Below are positions 33,567 to 42,275 of a stretch of DNA of 64,000 nt, piece after piece. The stretch lies in contig UQQM01000010.1 of assembly GCA_900543205.1 (NCBI GenBank), positions 1 to 64,000 on the forward strand, in the 5' to 3' direction. The position numbers and the translations under genes are program-made. Below the pieces are notes generated by a model. The model was not told the origin of the DNA. It saw only the letters and a list, made by a program, of their open reading frames with translations, and ran no database searches. Source of the stretch: an uncultured Bacteroides sp. (lineage in GTDB: Bacteria > Bacteroidota > Bacteroidia > Bacteroidales > UBA932). Position 1 is the stretch's first letter. Each line of letters begins with the position of its first letter.

Positions 33567-35233
33567 GCCCGGCCTTCGTCGAGCAGCACCCTGGCGTTCG
33601 CCAGGGCGGCTTCGGTAATTTCGGAACCGCTGAGCAGACGGGCTATCTCCCTCACCCGGTCGTCCCCCTCGACCCTGCGCACCGTGGATACCGTGCGTCC
33701 GTCGGCCGACTGCGACTTGCTGACCACATAATGGGCGTCACCCTTTGCAGCGACCTGAGGCAGATGGGTTATCGAGAAGACCTGCATGTCCCTGCCCATG
33801 GAGCAGATCATCTGGCCCATACGGTCGGCCACGCTGCCGCTGACGCCGGTGTCTATTTCGTCGAATATCAGAGTGGGCATCCCGGCCGTCCTGGCCATCA
33901 GGGCCTTCAGACTCAGCATTATACGTGATATCTCACCTCCCGACGCGACCTTCTGGAGCTCCTTGGGAGCATCTGCGCCGGATGAGAAAAGGAATACGGC
34001 CCTGTCCCGGCCGTCCGGTCCTCCGGTTCCGGACTCGACCCTGACCTCAAAGCCGGAATTCTCCAGCTCGAGGAAGCGCAGGGATTCCAATATGCGGGAG
34101 GCGAGAGCCGGGGCGGACGCCTTCCTGGACTCGCTCAGGGCATCGCAGCAGTCCTCCCAGGTCCTGAGCAACGAACTTTCCTGCGACTCAAGCTCCGCCA
34201 GACGCTCTTCCAGAGCCTCGGAATCCACCGCCTTCGCGGCATATCCGTCCCTGACGGCAATCAGTTCGTCCACCGACGAGCAGGCATGCTTCCGGAGCAG
34301 GGAATAAAGCTGCGACATTCGTTCTTCGACCGCCGCCAGACGCTCGGGCGACATGTCCAGACGGGCATCCAGGCTTTCGATTTCAGAGCGGACATCGTCT
34401 ATCTCTATCCTCGCGGATTCCAGCCTCTCCGCAAGCCGGGAAGCCTGCGGAAGGTAGGATGCTATCTGCTCCAGCCTTCGGGACGCGCCTTTCAGAAGCG
34501 ACGACACACCTTCGCTCTCCCCGTCAGTGTCAAGGGCGCAGACTGCCGCCGAAAGCGCCTCTTTAATCTGTCCGGCGTTGGCAAGGCTTTTCTGCTCCTC
34601 CTCGAGCGACTCCAGTTCGCCGCTTTCCAGCCTGGCTTCGGTGAGCCGGACGAGCTGCTCGGAATCATAGTCCTTCTCGGCGCGAAGACGCGCCAGCTCC
34701 GTGCGGACATCGGAGAGCTCCGTCCTCACCGCCTGGAGACGCCTCCAGGCCGCGCGGCAACCGGAGAGCTTTTCCGAATTCCCGGCGAAGCCGTCAAGCA
34801 CTGAAAGCTGGAAGCCCCCGTTCATGAGAAGCAGGCTCTTGTGCTGCGAATGTATGTCCACCAGCAGGGAGGAGATGCTCTGCAGGACTCCCAGCGGAAC
34901 CGGGCAGTCGTTGATGAAGCTGCGCGAACGCCCGGACGTGGACATGACCCTGCGCACCAGCATACGGGAGCCGTCGGGCTCTATGTCCTCCGCCGCCAGA
35001 ATCTCGGCTATCCTTTCGTCGCGGCTCTCGAATTCGGCCTCCACCACGCAGGAGGAGGCTCCGGGAGATATCATGGACGCGTCCGCCCTGGCGCCCGCAA
35101 GGAACGACAATGCGCCGAGCAGTATGGACTTTCCAGCGCCGGTCTGTCCCGTAATAATGACAAGACCCTCCGGGAAATCGACATCCAGAGAGTCTATCAG
35201 GACATAGTTCCTTATATGCAGGGACAGCAGCAT
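33557..35233 (-). CDS. recN: DNA repair protein RecN
   Basis: A 558-residue SMC-like ATPase. The N-terminal LLSLHIRNYVLIDSLDVDFP and Walker A GQTGAGKS, a central coiled coil, and the C-terminal signature VASGGEISRIMLSLKAL with Walker B PTLIFDEIDTGVSG are complete. RecN acts at double-strand breaks. It is the last gene of a trxB-bamD-rpoZ-recN run on the minus strand, ten bases after rpoZ. Confidence 0.95.
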   Translation of the reverse strand: MLLSLHIRNYVLIDSLDVDFPEGLVIITGQTGAGKSILLGALSFLAGARADASMISPGASSCVVEAEFESRDERIAEILAAEDIEPDGSRMLVRRVMSTSGRSRSFINDCPVPLGVLQSISSLLVDIHSQHKSLLLMNGGFQLSVLDGFAGNSEKLSGCRAAWRRLQAVRTELSDVRTELARLRAEKDYDSEQLVRLTEARLESGELESLEEEQKSLANAGQIKEALSAAVCALDTDGESEGVSSLLKGASRRLEQIASYLPQASRLAERLESARIEIDDVRSEIESLDARLDMSPERLAAVEERMSQLYSLLRKHACSSVDELIAVRDGYAAKAVDSEALEERLAELESQESSLLRTWEDCCDALSESRKASAPALASRILESLRFLELENSGFEVRVESGTGGPDGRDRAVFLFSSGADAPKELQKVASGGEISRIMLSLKALMARTAGMPTLIFDEIDTGVSGSVADRMGQMICSMGRDMQVFSITHLPQVAAKGDAHYVVSKSQSADGRTVSTVRRVEGDDRVREIARLLSGSEITEAALANARVLLDEGRAQS

Positions 35234-35242
35234 GGCCTCCGG

Positions 35243-35575
35243 CTATTCCTGGCCGCCGGCCACGCCGTCCTCCTTCGCGAAACGGTAGTAGAGCTCTCCG
35301 TTCTCGAATTCGGAAATGGCCACCAGGTCGGGCTTGGGCTGGCGCTCATAATACTTGGATATTTCTATCTGCTCCTTGTTCTCGAAAACTTCGTCCATGG
35401 TGTCGCGGTCGCCTCTGAACTCCTCGAGCTTCTTGGTGAGCTCCTTCTTCTCGGCCAGGGCTATCTGGTTGGCCCTCTTGGAAAGTATCACGACTGTTTC
35501 ATAGATGTTGCCCGTAGGGGCCGCGAGGTTTCTGATATCCCTCGTGATTGTGTTGGTAGGTATCTTCTTTTCCAT
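35243..35575 (-). CDS. rpoZ: RNA polymerase omega subunit, Bacteroidota type
   Basis: A 110-residue protein with IPTNTITRDIRNLAAPTGNI, YETVVILSKRANQIALAEKK and a KKLEEF helix, which match the omega (Rpb6-like) family. The acidic extension (DTMDEVFENKEQIEISKYYE) is usual in this phylum. It stabilises the beta' subunit. The gene lies between bamD and recN. Confidence 0.85.
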   Translation of the reverse strand: MEKKIPTNTITRDIRNLAAPTGNIYETVVILSKRANQIALAEKKELTKKLEEFRGDRDTMDEVFENKEQIEISKYYERQPKPDLVAISEFENGELYYRFAKEDGVAGGQE

Positions 35576-35598
35576 ACTTTCTGTACGGCGGGAACCGT

Positions 35599-36399
35599 CT
35601 ATAAAGTTTCATTTTTTTCTCTTGCCGTATCGTAGAGCCTGTCAAGCTCCCTGCGGTAGGCGGACTCGGGATATTCCCCGATGAAGTTAAAATAGTCGTC
35701 GATGAAGGTGAGGTACCTCTCCTTCTGCTTGGACTTCACGCTCAGGCTGGCGTACTTGTAGGACGACATGGCCGCATAGTAGAGTATGTCCTCGCGGTAG
35801 ATGTTGTCGGCGTCGTCCTTGAGTATGTTCTTGAACGCGACCCTGGACGCCTTGTAGTCCTCCATCTTGTAGTAGAGCCGCGCGTTCTCGAAGGCCTTCT
35901 TGTCCAGACGCGCCTCGAGGTCCTCGAGCATGTGGCGGCATACGTCGGTGTTGGCGCCCTCGGGGTGGCTGAGTATGTACTCGCTGATTGCGCTCATGGC
36001 CGTGTAGGTCGGAGTCTGGTCGAGCTCGTAGCGCAGGGTCGCCTTGTAGAGGCAGTCCACGCGCAGGAATTCGGCGTTGTCGGCGAAGGGGCTGCGGGGA
36101 TAGTGGTCCAAGAAGGTCTGGAAATTGGTCTCGGCGACCGAATACAGTCCGTTGGAGTAGTTGCTGAGCGCCCAGTAGAACTGCACGGTGTCGTCGCGCT
36201 CGGTGCCGTTGGTCAGCATGGAGAGCGATTCGAACAGGGCCGCCGAGCGGGTGTACTTGCCCTGGTTGAAATAGTCGAACGCTGCGGCGTACTTCGAGTC
36301 CACGTCGTTGCTTTCCAGCATCATGTCATACTGCGACTTGCAGCCTGCGCATACCGCAAGCAGCAGGGCCAGTCCGGGTAAAATCTTGTCGAGTTTCAT
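35599..36399 (-). CDS. bamD: BamD-like outer membrane assembly lipoprotein
   Basis: A 266-residue TPR lipoprotein. The lipobox LAVCAGC ends the signal peptide (LPGLALLLAVCAGCKSQYDM), and TPR-type helices start at KYAAAFDYFNQGKYTRSAAL, ALSNYSNGLYSVAETNFQTF and DHYPRSPFADNAEF. The HYPRSPFADNA element is the family's best mark. It would sit in the inner leaflet of the outer membrane with BamA. It overlaps the trxB stop by four bases. Confidence 0.92.
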   Translation of the reverse strand: MKLDKILPGLALLLAVCAGCKSQYDMMLESNDVDSKYAAAFDYFNQGKYTRSAALFESLSMLTNGTERDDTVQFYWALSNYSNGLYSVAETNFQTFLDHYPRSPFADNAEFLRVDCLYKATLRYELDQTPTYTAMSAISEYILSHPEGANTDVCRHMLEDLEARLDKKAFENARLYYKMEDYKASRVAFKNILKDDADNIYREDILYYAAMSSYKYASLSVKSKQKERYLTFIDDYFNFIGEYPESAYRRELDRLYDTAREKNETL

Positions 36400-37322
36400 C
36401 CTTTGAGGTATTTTTCAGCGTCCAGCGCGGCCCTGCAGCCCGATGCGGCGGCGGTGATGGCCTGTCTGTAGTGAGGATCCTGCACGTCGCCTGCCGCGAA
36501 CACGCCTGGAACGTTGGTCCGGCCGCTTCCCGCCTCGGTCACTATGTAGCCGTTCTCATCGGTCTTCACCCATGCGGAGAAAAGCTCCGACACGGGGTGG
36601 TGGCCTATGGCCAGGAAAAAGCCGTCGACCTTTATATCAAAAACCTCGCCACCTTTTTTTTCAATCCTGACTCCGGTGACTCCGGCGTCGTCCCCGAGGA
36701 CTTCGCGGGTGTTGCAGTTCCAGAGAATCTCGATGTTGGGAGTGTCGAGGACCCTCTTCTGCATGGCCTCCGATGCGCGCAGCACGTCGCGCCGCACTAT
36801 CATGTAGACCTTGTTGCACAGACCGGCGAGGTAGCTGGCCTCTTCGCAGGCGGTGTCGCCGCCTCCCACCACCGCCACGTCCTTGCGGCGGTAGAAGAAG
36901 CCGTCGCAGGTGGCGCAGGCGGAAACCCCGAGACCGCGGAACTTCTGCTCGGAAGGCAGACCGAGATATTTGGCCGTGGCCCCGGTCGCGATTATCACGG
37001 CATCGGCTTCGAGCTCCTTCTCCCCGTCAACCGTGACCACGAAAGGACGGACGCCGAAGTCCACGGCGCTCACGCTTCCCCTGCGCACGTCGGCGCCGAG
37101 CTGTACGGCCTGGCTGCGCATGTCGTCCATGAGCTTCACCGCCTCGACCCCTCCCGGGAATCCGGGATAGTTCTCAACCACCGTGGTGGTGGTCAGCTGT
37201 CCGCCGGGCTCCATGCCCTCATAGAGGACGGGGTTCAAGGCCGCACGCGAGGCGTAGATGGCAGCGGTGTACCCCGCAGGGCCTCCGCCGATTATAAGGC
37301 ATTTGATGTGTTCTCTTTCCAT
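36396..37322 (-). CDS. trxB: Thioredoxin reductase
   Basis: A 308-residue flavoenzyme with IIGGGPAGYTAAIYASRA (FAD), the redox pair Cys136-Ala-Thr-Cys139, VVGGGDTACEEASYLAG (NADPH) and GVFAAGDVQDPHYRQAITAA. It reduces thioredoxin with NADPH. The ATG at 37322 is preferred over a TTG three codons earlier because the family begins with MEREHIKCLIIGGG-like sequence and the -7 promoter element lies just before it. It heads the trxB-bamD-rpoZ-recN unit. Confidence 0.95.
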   Translation of the reverse strand: MEREHIKCLIIGGGPAGYTAAIYASRAALNPVLYEGMEPGGQLTTTTVVENYPGFPGGVEAVKLMDDMRSQAVQLGADVRRGSVSAVDFGVRPFVVTVDGEKELEADAVIIATGATAKYLGLPSEQKFRGLGVSACATCDGFFYRRKDVAVVGGGDTACEEASYLAGLCNKVYMIVRRDVLRASEAMQKRVLDTPNIEILWNCNTREVLGDDAGVTGVRIEKKGGEVFDIKVDGFFLAIGHHPVSELFSAWVKTDENGYIVTEAGSGRTNVPGVFAAGDVQDPHYRQAITAAASGCRAALDAEKYLKG

Positions 37323-37328
37323 ATCCTG

Positions 37329-37336
37329 CAAAAATA
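37329..37336 (-). promoter_or_regulatory. -7 element of the trxB promoter
   Basis: The minus strand reads TATTTTTG seven bases before the trxB ATG, giving an almost leaderless transcript if used. Confidence 0.55.
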
Positions 37337-37507
37337 GTCAATTTCTCTCTCGTTTCAGCATGGGCCGGAGGATTTTTCGTCTTGTCAGCCGCCAAGCGTT
37401 TTGTTTCGCCGCCCGTCGTTTCATTTCCGCCGTACGTCATTTCGTTTCAACTGCCCGCCGCTCCGGTCCCGCATTCCCCGCACACCGGCCGGCCGCAGCG
37501 GCGCATG

Positions 37508-37541
37508 AATTTTGAAATATTCAAAATTAAATCTATTTTTG
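37508..37541 (+). promoter_or_regulatory. Promoter of fur with an overlapping 21-bp palindrome, candidate operator
   Basis: TTTG at 37511-37514 and TATTTTTG at 37534-37541 are spaced by 19 bases, a full Bacteroidota -33/-7 pair. A perfect palindrome AATTTTGAA-ata-TTCAAAATT covers 37508-37528 and overlaps the -33 element. AT-rich 19-21-bp dyads of this kind are typical Fur-family boxes, so autorepression is likely. Confidence 0.7.
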
Positions 37542-37556
37542 CGGAAATTTTGCGTT

Positions 37557-38018
37557 ATGAAAGCGACCAAGGCCGCTCCGGACACACTCAGATTCAAGGA
37601 ACTCCTGAAGAACAAGGGACTCAAGGCAACTCCGCAGAGGCTCGCCGTTCACGACGCCATGCTCAAGCTCGGACATGCCAGCGCCGACATGGTCGCCGAG
37701 CAGATGGCCAATGCGGGGTTCACGCGCATCACCATAGCCTCCGTATACAACATACTCTCCACCCTGGCAGACCTCAAGGTCTATTCCCGCCGCATGAGCG
37801 CGAACAACAAGATGTATTTCGACGTCAACAGCTTCAGGCACATCCACCTCTACGACAAGGCGAACCATGAATACCGCGACCTGCTGGACGACGAGCTCAT
37901 GGAACTGGTCGAAAGCAAGCTGAAGGGCCGCCGGTTCCGTGGCTACGCCATCGACAGCGTCGACATCCAGATAGTCTGCCACCCGACCCGCCGCAAAGCG
38001 CGCGGCACCGCGGAGTAG
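37557..38018 (+). CDS. Fur-family transcriptional regulator
   Basis: A 153-residue Fur/PerR-type protein with the winged-helix DNA-binding domain (LLKNKGLKATPQRLAVHDAM, then FTRITIASVYNILSTLADLK) and a shortened metal/dimerisation domain. The usual HHHxxCxxC stretch reads HIHLYDKANHE (His95, His97), with no CxxC structural zinc pair. This could be a zinc-site-free PerR/Fur variant. A palindrome in its promoter suggests autoregulation. It is divergent from trxB, which would fit a peroxide or redox regulator, but iron is equally possible. Confidence 0.85.
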   Translation: MKATKAAPDTLRFKELLKNKGLKATPQRLAVHDAMLKLGHASADMVAEQMANAGFTRITIASVYNILSTLADLKVYSRRMSANNKMYFDVNSFRHIHLYDKANHEYRDLLDDELMELVESKLKGRRFRGYAIDSVDIQIVCHPTRRKARGTAE

Positions 38019-38068
38019 CAGGGATCCCACATAGCACTTTTTGATAAAACCGGGAGGAAAGGCACTTT

Positions 38069-39391
38069 TCAGGACGCCGGGCCGTCTTCCGCCAGCTCGC
38101 AGAGCAGGGTGGCCTGGGTGCAGTCACGCACCCTGACGCGCACGAAATCGCCGGGCCGGTGCCCCTTGTCAGCCCACACGCACATCTTGTTCTGCTGGTT
38201 GCGGCCGCAGAGCTCGTCGGGGTTCTTCTTCGAAGGGCCTTCCACGAGCACGGTGAACTCCCTGCCGACATCGCGGCGGTTGCTCTCCAGCGACAGACGG
38301 TTCTGCAGGGCGATGATCTCCTCGAGACGCCGCGTCTTGGTGGCCAGATCCACATCGTCGGGATACTTCCTGGCCGCGAGGGTTCCGGGCCGCTCGGAAT
38401 AGTAGAACATGTAGGCGGCATCGAAACCGACCTCCTCAAACAGGCTCAGCGTGTCCCTGTGGTCCTCCTCCGTCTCCGAGCAGAATCCCGCTATCACGTC
38501 GGTGGTGATGGCGCAGTCCGGCATCAGCTCCCGTATGCGCGCCACCCTCGATAGGTACCATTCCCGCGTATAGCGGCGGCGCATCTTCTCCAGGATGCGG
38601 TCCGAACCGGACTGCACCGGAAGGTGGATATGCCGGCAGATATTGGAATGCGAGGCCATCGTGAGCAGCACCTCGTCGGAAATGTCCTGCGGGTTGGAGG
38701 TCGAGAAGCGTATGCGCATCTGCGGAACCGCCTCGGCCACCGCCTTCAGCAGGCCTGCGAAATCCATATCCCCGTATCTATAGGAGTCCACGTTCTGGCC
38801 GAGCAGGGTGACTTCGCGGTAGCCCTGTGCGAAACAGCCGCAGGCCTCGCGGACTATGGACTTCCAGTCGCGGCTGCGCTCCGCTCCCCTGGTATACGGA
38901 ACCACGCAGTAGGAGCAGACGTTGTTGCATCCGCGCATGATGGAGATGAAGGCCGATACCCCGTTCCTGTCGAGGCGCACCGGGTCGATGTCGGCGTATG
39001 TCTCCTCCCGGGAGAGCAGCACGTTGATCTGCGGCTGCCCCGAAAGCGCCCCTTCGACCATTGCGGGCAGCATGCGGTAGCTGTCGGGGCCGGCGACTAT
39101 GTCGACCTTGCCCGACTTCAGCAGCTCCTCCTTCAGGCGTTCGGCCATGCAGCCGAGTATGCCCGTGACCACGCCCGGACGCGCCTTCCGGTAGATGTTG
39201 AACTGCTCGATGCGGCCCAGTATGCGCTGCTCGGCGTTGTCACGTATCGAGCAGGTGTTCGCCATGATGACGTCGGCTTCGGCAATCTGCTCCGTGCGCA
39301 CGTAGCCGGCCTTCCCCAGAATGGAGAAAACCACTTCCGTGTCAGCCACATTCATCTGGCATCCGTATGTCTCAATATATACCTTGTTCAT
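38069..39391 (-). CDS. miaB: tRNA-2-methylthio-N6-dimethylallyladenosine synthase
   Basis: A 440-residue radical-SAM methylthiotransferase. The N-terminal cluster domain begins KVYIETYGCQMNVADTEVV, the SAM cluster is IMRGCNNVCSYCVVPYTRGA (C-x3-C-x2-C), and a C-terminal TRAM domain ends the protein. It thiomethylates position 37 of tRNAs reading UNN codons. The ATG at 39391 fits the family; an in-frame TTG four codons earlier is less likely. A -7 element lies ten bases upstream. Confidence 0.95.
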   Translation of the reverse strand: MNKVYIETYGCQMNVADTEVVFSILGKAGYVRTEQIAEADVIMANTCSIRDNAEQRILGRIEQFNIYRKARPGVVTGILGCMAERLKEELLKSGKVDIVAGPDSYRMLPAMVEGALSGQPQINVLLSREETYADIDPVRLDRNGVSAFISIMRGCNNVCSYCVVPYTRGAERSRDWKSIVREACGCFAQGYREVTLLGQNVDSYRYGDMDFAGLLKAVAEAVPQMRIRFSTSNPQDISDEVLLTMASHSNICRHIHLPVQSGSDRILEKMRRRYTREWYLSRVARIRELMPDCAITTDVIAGFCSETEEDHRDTLSLFEEVGFDAAYMFYYSERPGTLAARKYPDDVDLATKTRRLEEIIALQNRLSLESNRRDVGREFTVLVEGPSKKNPDELCGRNQQNKMCVWADKGHRPGDFVRVRVRDCTQATLLCELAEDGPAS

Positions 39392-39400
39392 ATTCCGGCA

Positions 39401-39408
39401 CAAAGATA
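39401..39408 (-). promoter_or_regulatory. -7 element of the miaB promoter
   Basis: The minus strand reads TATCTTTG ten bases before the miaB ATG, so the leader would be only a few bases. Confidence 0.55.
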
Positions 39409-39419
39409 TGGATTTTTCT

Positions 39420-39427
39420 TATCTTTG
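39420..39427 (+). promoter_or_regulatory. -7 element of the SPOR gene-rpoN promoter
   Basis: TATCTTTG matches TAnnTTTG, 46 bases before the ATG at 39474. With the miaB element it forms a tight divergent pair only 11 bases apart. Confidence 0.6.
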
Positions 39428-39473
39428 CATGATGTCCCCGTGGCAGGGAATTTGATTGAAACATCGGATTGAA

Positions 39474-40037
39474 ATGAAAAAAAGCATAATATTCAGCATA
39501 TTCATCCTCCTTCTGGTCATGGTGCGGCCCGCCGCCGCCCAGATGCCGTCGCAGCTGCCTTCCATTTCGGGCGACGAGCTCGTGCATGCCGGAACCGAGG
39601 TCGAAATCGACTCGACCCTCTACGGGAAGGACATATTTTCGGTGCTCCCCGACGACGTGGTGGTCATACAGCCCTCCGAGGTCCGCGACGCGCTGAACGC
39701 CCAGATCGAGGCGAACGACGACACCAGCTTCAACGGCTTCCGGATACGCATCTACATCGGCAGCAGCCCCAGGGCCCGGGAGGAATCGCTTGAAGCGCTG
39801 GTGAAGTTCAACGAAAGGTTCCCGTACATACAGGCATACCGCAGCTATTCCACCCCCAATTTCAAGGTCTCCGTCGGCAACTTCCGCACCCGCGTCGACG
39901 CCGAGATACTGCTCAACGTGATCAGGGAGGAGTTCCCGGACGCGTTCATCGCCAGGGAGAGGTTCAAGTATCCCACGATAGGCACGCCGGACCTGCGCGG
40001 CCCCGAAGCTGAAGCAACGGAAGAGTACGCCCTATGA
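39474..40037 (+). CDS. Exported protein with C-terminal SPOR-like domain
   Basis: A 187-residue protein with a signal peptide (MKKSIIFSIFILLLVMVRPA, cleavage after AAA) and a C-terminal SPOR-like fold: IRIYIGSSPRAREESLEALV, FKVSVGNFRTRVDAEILLNV and FPDAFIARERFKYP. SPOR domains bind denuded peptidoglycan at division sites. Its stop overlaps the rpoN start by four bases, which ties it to rpoN expression; this pairing is common in Bacteroidota, as I recall. An in-frame TTG at 39456 is a less likely start. Confidence 0.8.
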   Translation: MKKSIIFSIFILLLVMVRPAAAQMPSQLPSISGDELVHAGTEVEIDSTLYGKDIFSVLPDDVVVIQPSEVRDALNAQIEANDDTSFNGFRIRIYIGSSPRAREESLEALVKFNERFPYIQAYRSYSTPNFKVSVGNFRTRVDAEILLNVIREEFPDAFIARERFKYPTIGTPDLRGPEAEATEEYAL

Positions 40038-41440
40038 TCAAGCAGGGACTTGAACTCAAGCAGCAGCAGAAGCTGTCACCGCTCCAGATACAGACCATAA
40101 AGCTCATCGAGCTGCCTGTCCAGGAGCTGGAGCAGCGCGTGCGCACCGAGCTCGAGGAGAATCCCGTGCTGGACGACACCCCCGACCCCGAAAAGGAGTC
40201 CGAAGAACCCAAGGAGGTGTCCCTCGATGAAATCAAGGACGACGACTACATCCCTTCCTACAGGCTGAAGGTCAACAACTGGGGCAAGGACCCGAGGCCG
40301 GAATACAACAGCTTCTCGACCACGACCACCTTCACCCAGAATCTCCTTGACCAGCTCGGATGCCGCAACCTGTCGCAGAAGGAGCACGACGTCGCGGCCT
40401 TCATAATAGGTTCGCTCGACGAGGACGGCTATCTGCGCAGGGACATAGAGTCGCTGGTCGACGACATGGCCTTCCGCGCCGGCATTAACACCGACGAGGA
40501 GGAGGTGACGAGGATGCTCAAGCTGATCCAGGAGTTCGAACCGACCGGCGTCGGGGCGAGGGACCTCAGGGAATGCCTGCTGCTGCAGCTGCGGAACTGC
40601 AGGCAGACCAGGGACGTGCAGAACGCGGAGCGCATCATCTCCGACTATTTCCAGGAATTCAGCAACAAGCATTTCCAGAAGATAATCTCGCGCATGGGCA
40701 TAAGCGAGGACGAGCTCAAGGGGGCGATGTCCCGCATAGTCAGGCTCAACCCCTCCCCGGGCGGCGGCAGCGACGATTCCTACAGCGACCGCGCCCAGCA
40801 GATAGTGCCGGACTTCATCCTGGAGAACAACGACGGGGAACTGTCGTTCACCATGCCCCGCATCTCGATTCCGGAAATCAGGGTCAACAGGAAATACGCC
40901 GACCTGCTAATGTCGGCGAAGGGCTCCTCGGAGAGGGCCCAGAAGGAGGCCGCAACCTTCGTGAAGCAGAAGCTGGATTCGGCGAAATGGTTCGTCGAGG
41001 CGCTGAAGCAGAGGCAGAACACCCTCAGCCGCACCATGCAGGCCATACTCGACTATCAGCACGACTATTTCGAGACCGGCGACGACACCAACCTGCGCCC
41101 TATGGTGCTCAAGGACATAGCCGAGAAGACAGGCTTCGACATCTCCACCATCTCCCGCGTGGTCAACAGCAAGTACATCGAGACCCATTTCGGCATCTTC
41201 CCCCTGAAATATTTCTTCTCCGAAGGCATGGAGAACAGCGACGGGGAGGAGGTCTCCACCAGGGAGCTCAAGAAGGTCCTGCAGGAGTGCATCGACGCCG
41301 AGGACAAGAAGAAGCCCCTGACCGACGAGCAGCTCGTGGGCGAGATGGCCAGACGGGGCTACAAGGTCGCACGCCGCACCATCGCCAAATACCGGGGGCA
41401 GCTGGGAATCCCTCTCGCCCGCTGGCGCAAGGAGCTTTAG
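40034..41440 (+). CDS. rpoN: RNA polymerase sigma-54 factor
   Basis: A 468-residue sigma-54. It has the activator-interacting N-terminus (LELKQQQKLSPLQIQTIKLI, then ELEENPVLDD), an acidic region II, the core-binding domain, a helix-turn-helix (LKDIAEKTGFDISTISRVVN) and the RpoN box RRTIAKYR near the end. No sigma-54 activator is encoded in this window. It converges with radC, with three bases between stops. Confidence 0.96.
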   Translation: MIKQGLELKQQQKLSPLQIQTIKLIELPVQELEQRVRTELEENPVLDDTPDPEKESEEPKEVSLDEIKDDDYIPSYRLKVNNWGKDPRPEYNSFSTTTTFTQNLLDQLGCRNLSQKEHDVAAFIIGSLDEDGYLRRDIESLVDDMAFRAGINTDEEEVTRMLKLIQEFEPTGVGARDLRECLLLQLRNCRQTRDVQNAERIISDYFQEFSNKHFQKIISRMGISEDELKGAMSRIVRLNPSPGGGSDDSYSDRAQQIVPDFILENNDGELSFTMPRISIPEIRVNRKYADLLMSAKGSSERAQKEAATFVKQKLDSAKWFVEALKQRQNTLSRTMQAILDYQHDYFETGDDTNLRPMVLKDIAEKTGFDISTISRVVNSKYIETHFGIFPLKYFFSEGMENSDGEEVSTRELKKVLQECIDAEDKKKPLTDEQLVGEMARRGYKVARRTIAKYRGQLGIPLARWRKEL

Positions 41441-41443
41441 GGT

Positions 41444-42133
41444 TCAGACAATTCCCGCCACCCGCTCCTCGGCGAAGGAGAAGAAGCAGTCGTCGCTCAC
41501 CACCACATGGTCAACCAGCTGCAGCCCACAGGCCTTCACGGCCTTGTGGAGCAATGCGGTCTGTTTCTTGTCGGCCTCGCTCGGACGGGGATTCCCGCTG
41601 GGATGGTTATGCACCAGGATGACGCCCGAAGCGCAATTGTCCAGCGCGAGCCGGAGCACCTGACGGGTGTCTATGACCGTCGCCCTGCCGCCTCCGGAGC
41701 TCAGTTTCAGGCTTTTGAGCAGATAGCAGCTGTCGTTGAGCAGCAGCACCCAGCACTCCTCGTGCCTGAGGCCCTTCAGTTTCGGAAGCATGAGTTCGAA
41801 CACCCTGCGCGCGGTGACAATGGGAGTCTTGCTCAACGCCGATTCCTCATGGATGAAACGCCGGCCCAGCTCCAGGGCGGCCAGAACCGTGGAGGCCTTG
41901 CCCTCCCCTATGCCGGGAAGCGCGCACATGTGTACGCTGTCCATGTTGAAAAGATTGCCCAGGCTGCCGTCGGCGGCGTTGAGCAGCTGCTGCGCAAGAT
42001 CCAATGCGCTGGCATCTCGGTTGCCGCTGCGCAGCAGCACGGCCAGAAGTTCGCCGTTGCTGAGCCTGCCGGCGCCTCCGGCAAGCAGCTTTTCGCGAGG
42101 CCTTTCGCTCTCGCAGAGATCCTTGATTTTCAT
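41444..42133 (-). CDS. radC: RadC-family JAB1/MPN protein
   Basis: A 229-residue protein with the N-terminal HhH part (RPREKLLAGGAGRLSNGELL, then ALPGIGEGKAS) and the C-terminal JAMM metal site HNHPSGNPRPSEAD. The ATG at 42133 (MKIKDLCESERPRE) is chosen over 42178 because the longer frame would start upstream of, and read through, a TATATTTG promoter element. The biochemical role of RadC remains unclear; it is not required for repair in E. coli. Confidence 0.92.
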   Translation of the reverse strand: MKIKDLCESERPREKLLAGGAGRLSNGELLAVLLRSGNRDASALDLAQQLLNAADGSLGNLFNMDSVHMCALPGIGEGKASTVLAALELGRRFIHEESALSKTPIVTARRVFELMLPKLKGLRHEECWVLLLNDSCYLLKSLKLSSGGGRATVIDTRQVLRLALDNCASGVILVHNHPSGNPRPSEADKKQTALLHKAVKACGLQLVDHVVVSDDCFFSFAEERVAGIV

Positions 42134-42165
42134 AGTCAGTCCAGTTTGTGCCAAAGGCATACGTT

Positions 42166-42173
42166 CAAATATA
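42166..42173 (-). promoter_or_regulatory. -7 element of the radC promoter
   Basis: The minus strand reads TATATTTG 33 bases before the radC ATG, matching TAnnTTTG. Confidence 0.55.
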
Positions 42174-42275
42174 CGCAAACATTCCTACTTCTCTACAAAA
42201 TTCGTATCTTTATTTGCGGATGCCGCGTCCGGGAAGGCACGCACGCCAGTTTCAGGACCCCGGCAGGCGACAGCG

